This document shows positions 6,814 to 8,248 of a stretch of DNA of 8,248 nt, piece after piece (the stretch's first letter is position 1; each line of letters starts with the position of its first letter). The position numbers and the translations under genes were made by a program. Location: the NCBI GenBank assembly GCA_947311125.1, contig CAMZKI010000091.1:1-8248 (forward strand). Direction: 5' to 3'. The notes under the pieces were generated by a model, which saw only the letters and a program-made list of their open reading frames with translations, was not told the DNA's origin and searched no databases. The DNA is from an uncultured Chlorobiota bacterium. Lineage in GTDB: Bacteria > Bacteroidota > Bacteroidia > Bacteroidales > JAADGE01.

Positions 6814-7428
6814 ATGAAAACAAAAATCAAATTAACAATTGTTCTTTTATTCGTGTTCTCTCAAATTTTCGGTCAGGCTGACAGCAAAATTATAGAGGCA
6901 TTTAAAACAAGTTATGCACTGGAAAAGTCAGGCTCGTATAAAAAAGCGGCAGATGAATTGAAAAAAGTTTATTCCGACGATTCTTACGAAATCAATCTGC
7001 GCCTGGGCTGGCTTGAGTATAATGCCGGGCTATTCAGCGAATCGTCGGCACATTACCAAAAAGCCGTAACTTTAAAACCTTATTCGGAAGAAGCAAAATT
7101 CGGGTTGATATATCCTAAAGCTGCTCAGGGAAAATGGACTGAAGTAATAAATATTTATAAAAAAATATTAGAGATAAATCCTGTAAGCACTACGGCAAAT
7201 TATCGCTTGGGGCTTATTTATTACGGCAGAAAAGATTATACGACTGCCGAGAAATATTTTTCAAAAGTAGTGAACCTTTATCCGTTTGATTATAATGCTA
7301 ATTTAATGCTTGCATGGACAGATTATTTTTTGGGAAAAAAGAATAAAGCAAAACTGCTTTTTTTAAAAGTTCTTATGAATACTCCTTCCGATAAGTCAGC
7401 AACCGAAGGGTTGAAGTTGGTGAAATAA
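6814..7428 (+). CDS. Periplasmic TPR protein, last gene of the cluster
   Basis: This 204-residue protein has a signal peptide (residues 1-20, ending QIFG|Q) and then almost nothing but tetratricopeptide repeats. About five can be placed: 26-58, 59-90 (INLRLGWLEYNAGLFSESSAHYQKAVTLKP), 91-124, 125-158 (ANYRLGLIYYGRKDYTTAEKYFSKVVNLYP) and 159-192. The canonical small-residue, Tyr/Leu and Pro spacing is clear. TPR arrays bind other proteins and have no catalytic residues, so it is likely an adaptor in the periplasm or attached to the envelope; no lipobox Cys is present, so it is not a lipoprotein. It follows the barrel gene by 19 nt and is followed at once by a strong terminator. Its position suggests that it partners the barrel or the UT-M23 protein. 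The specific role is unknown. Confidence 0.82.
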   Translation: MKTKIKLTIVLLFVFSQIFGQADSKIIEAFKTSYALEKSGSYKKAADELKKVYSDDSYEINLRLGWLEYNAGLFSESSAHYQKAVTLKPYSEEAKFGLIYPKAAQGKWTEVINIYKKILEINPVSTTANYRLGLIYYGRKDYTTAEKYFSKVVNLYPFDYNANLMLAWTDYFLGKKNKAKLLFLKVLMNTPSDKSATEGLKLVK

Positions 7429-7433
7429 AATAA

Positions 7434-7467
7434 ATAAAAAGACCGGAAAATTTTCCGGTCTTTTTAT
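7434..7467. terminator. Bidirectional intrinsic terminator (34-bp perfect palindrome)
   Basis: Each arm is 17 nt (ATAAAAAGACCGGAAAA and its exact complement), centred at 7450/7451. The GC-rich core GACCGG/CCGGTC is flanked by A runs on one side and T runs on the other, so each strand yields a stem followed by a U-tract. It lies 5 nt after the stop of the periplasmic TPR gene and 24 nt beyond the stop of the convergent minus-strand gene, and so can end both transcripts. Confidence 0.93.
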
Positions 7468-7491
7468 ACTTATTATGAAACACCATTACAA

Positions 7492-8175
7492 TTAAAGATT
7501 AAACTTTGCTCTTGTAATAAATTTTTCAATTCCTCTTGCTTCCGGGCTTTCTTTGTAGTCGTCTTTAATTTTTTGATAAGCTTCCAAAGCATCTTCCCAT
7601 TTTTCGAGTTTTTCATAAACTCTTCCTAATTTCATCAGGTAAACAGGACTCACTACTTTGTTGTTCTCATCAGCGGCTTTTTTGTAATATTTTGCAGCGT
7701 TCTCAAATTCTTGTTTTTCAGTATAAGAATCGCCGATATTACCGTATGCTATTGCCGACAGTAATTTATCACCGGTTTTGAATTTTTTCAAATATTCAAT
7801 AGCATTATCATAATCTCCGATTTTATAAAAAGAGATTCCGGCATATAAAAGAGCACCTTCTGCAACGTTTGTAGCTCCGTAGTCCTCAATAATTTGAATA
7901 AATCCGGGATAATCTCCGTCGCCGTTTAAAGCAAGCTCAAAAGAGTCTTTTTCAAAATATTGCTGAGCCGGGAAAATTTGTTCCAGTGCTTCGGCTTGAC
8001 GAGGCAATACATAGAATTTTTTATAAGCATATATCAAGCCTACAATCAGCAAAATTGCTAATGCAGCAATTGATAACTGCTTTTGGTATTTCTCAAGAAA
8101 TTGTTCGGTTTTTGATAATGATTCTTCAATAGAGCCTAAACTTTCTTCCAATTTTGGTTTAACCTTCTTAGCCAT
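7492..8175 (-). CDS. Membrane-anchored TPR protein (YfgM-like layout)
   Basis: This 227-residue protein has a basic and acidic cytoplasmic N-terminus (1-32, with a coiled-coil-prone stretch LEESLGSIEESLSKTEQFL), one membrane helix (about 33-52, IAALAILLIVGLIYAYKKF region), and a periplasmic part. That part carries TPR-like repeats at about 104-133 (ALLYAGISFYKIGDYDNAIEYLKKF), 140-171 and 176-207. Size and order resemble YfgM-type proteins, which in E. coli associate with the Sec translocon and periplasmic chaperones; in Bacteroidota similar proteins are widespread and conserved. It is convergent to the six-gene cluster, separated by a shared terminator, and has its own promoter, so it is probably a core gene unrelated to the system. 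The start codon is supported by the well-placed promoter and by the short 5' leader. The precise function is not established. Confidence 0.85.
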   Translation of the reverse strand: MAKKVKPKLEESLGSIEESLSKTEQFLEKYQKQLSIAALAILLIVGLIYAYKKFYVLPRQAEALEQIFPAQQYFEKDSFELALNGDGDYPGFIQIIEDYGATNVAEGALLYAGISFYKIGDYDNAIEYLKKFKTGDKLLSAIAYGNIGDSYTEKQEFENAAKYYKKAADENNKVVSPVYLMKLGRVYEKLEKWEDALEAYQKIKDDYKESPEARGIEKFITRAKFNL

Positions 8176-8204
8176 AATTTATTTTCTGATTAATTTTTGA
8201 GTCG

Positions 8205-8212
8205 CAAAAGTA
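8205..8212 (-). promoter_or_regulatory. Bacteroidota -7 promoter box for the membrane TPR gene
   Basis: Read on the minus strand the site is TACTTTTG, a full match to the Bacteroidota -7 consensus TAnnTTTG. It ends 29 nt before the start codon. No TTTG stands at the ideal -33 distance; a T-rich run lies there instead, and the nearest TTTG (8241-8244) is 28 nt from the box, farther than usual. The -7 assignment is good, the -33 element weak. Confidence 0.65.
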
Positions 8213-8248
8213 TAAAAAATACCGGTTGAATAAAAAAAATCAAATAAA

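Noticed and set aside
8176..8248. Further gene or repeat at the right edge
   Set aside because: The stretch is short, contains only the promoter of the minus-strand gene and A/T runs, with no coding signal.

Overview
The window is an AT-rich stretch of a Bacteroidota genome, probably an uncultured Bacteroidales-like or Marinilabiliales-like lineage. The support is signal peptides ending in A|Q or G|Q, start codons without Shine-Dalgarno motifs, a TAnnTTTG-type -7 promoter box near the right end, and a domain repertoire typical of the phylum (DUF2202, TPR-headed outer-membrane barrels). I found no tRNA, rRNA, CRISPR array, insertion sequence or phage gene.

Layout. Positions 2-553 hold the 3' part of a secreted ferritin-like DUF2202 protein whose start lies left of the window. 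Positions 565-7428 hold six tightly packed plus-strand genes: a 79-aa PqqD-like/RRE protein, an ATP-grasp ligase, a fold-III PLP decarboxylase with an unusual N-terminal extension, a fusion of a urea-transporter-like membrane domain with an M23 metallopeptidase domain and an unrecognised C-terminal domain, a TPR-plus-beta-barrel outer-membrane protein, and a periplasmic TPR protein. Gaps are 8, 39, 10, -4 and 19 nt. A perfect 34-bp palindrome (7434-7467) ends the run and also serves the convergent minus-strand gene at 7492-8175. That gene encodes a membrane-anchored TPR protein with its own promoter, and looks like a separate housekeeping unit. No gap without a gene exceeds 75 bases.

How the genes may work together (inference). 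The first three enzymes look like a small biosynthetic or peptide-tailoring module: an RRE-type peptide-binding protein, an amide- or ester-forming ATP-grasp enzyme, and an amino-acid decarboxylase. The decarboxylase begins with a YxxPxI segment resembling a RiPP leader peptide, which the neighbouring PqqD-like protein could bind. The next three genes make an envelope module: inner-membrane channel with peptidase, outer-membrane barrel, periplasmic TPR adaptor. The whole resembles an undescribed system that makes a small amine or amide, or modifies a peptide, and moves or processes it across the envelope. No function has been shown; the substrate and the direction of transport are unknown.
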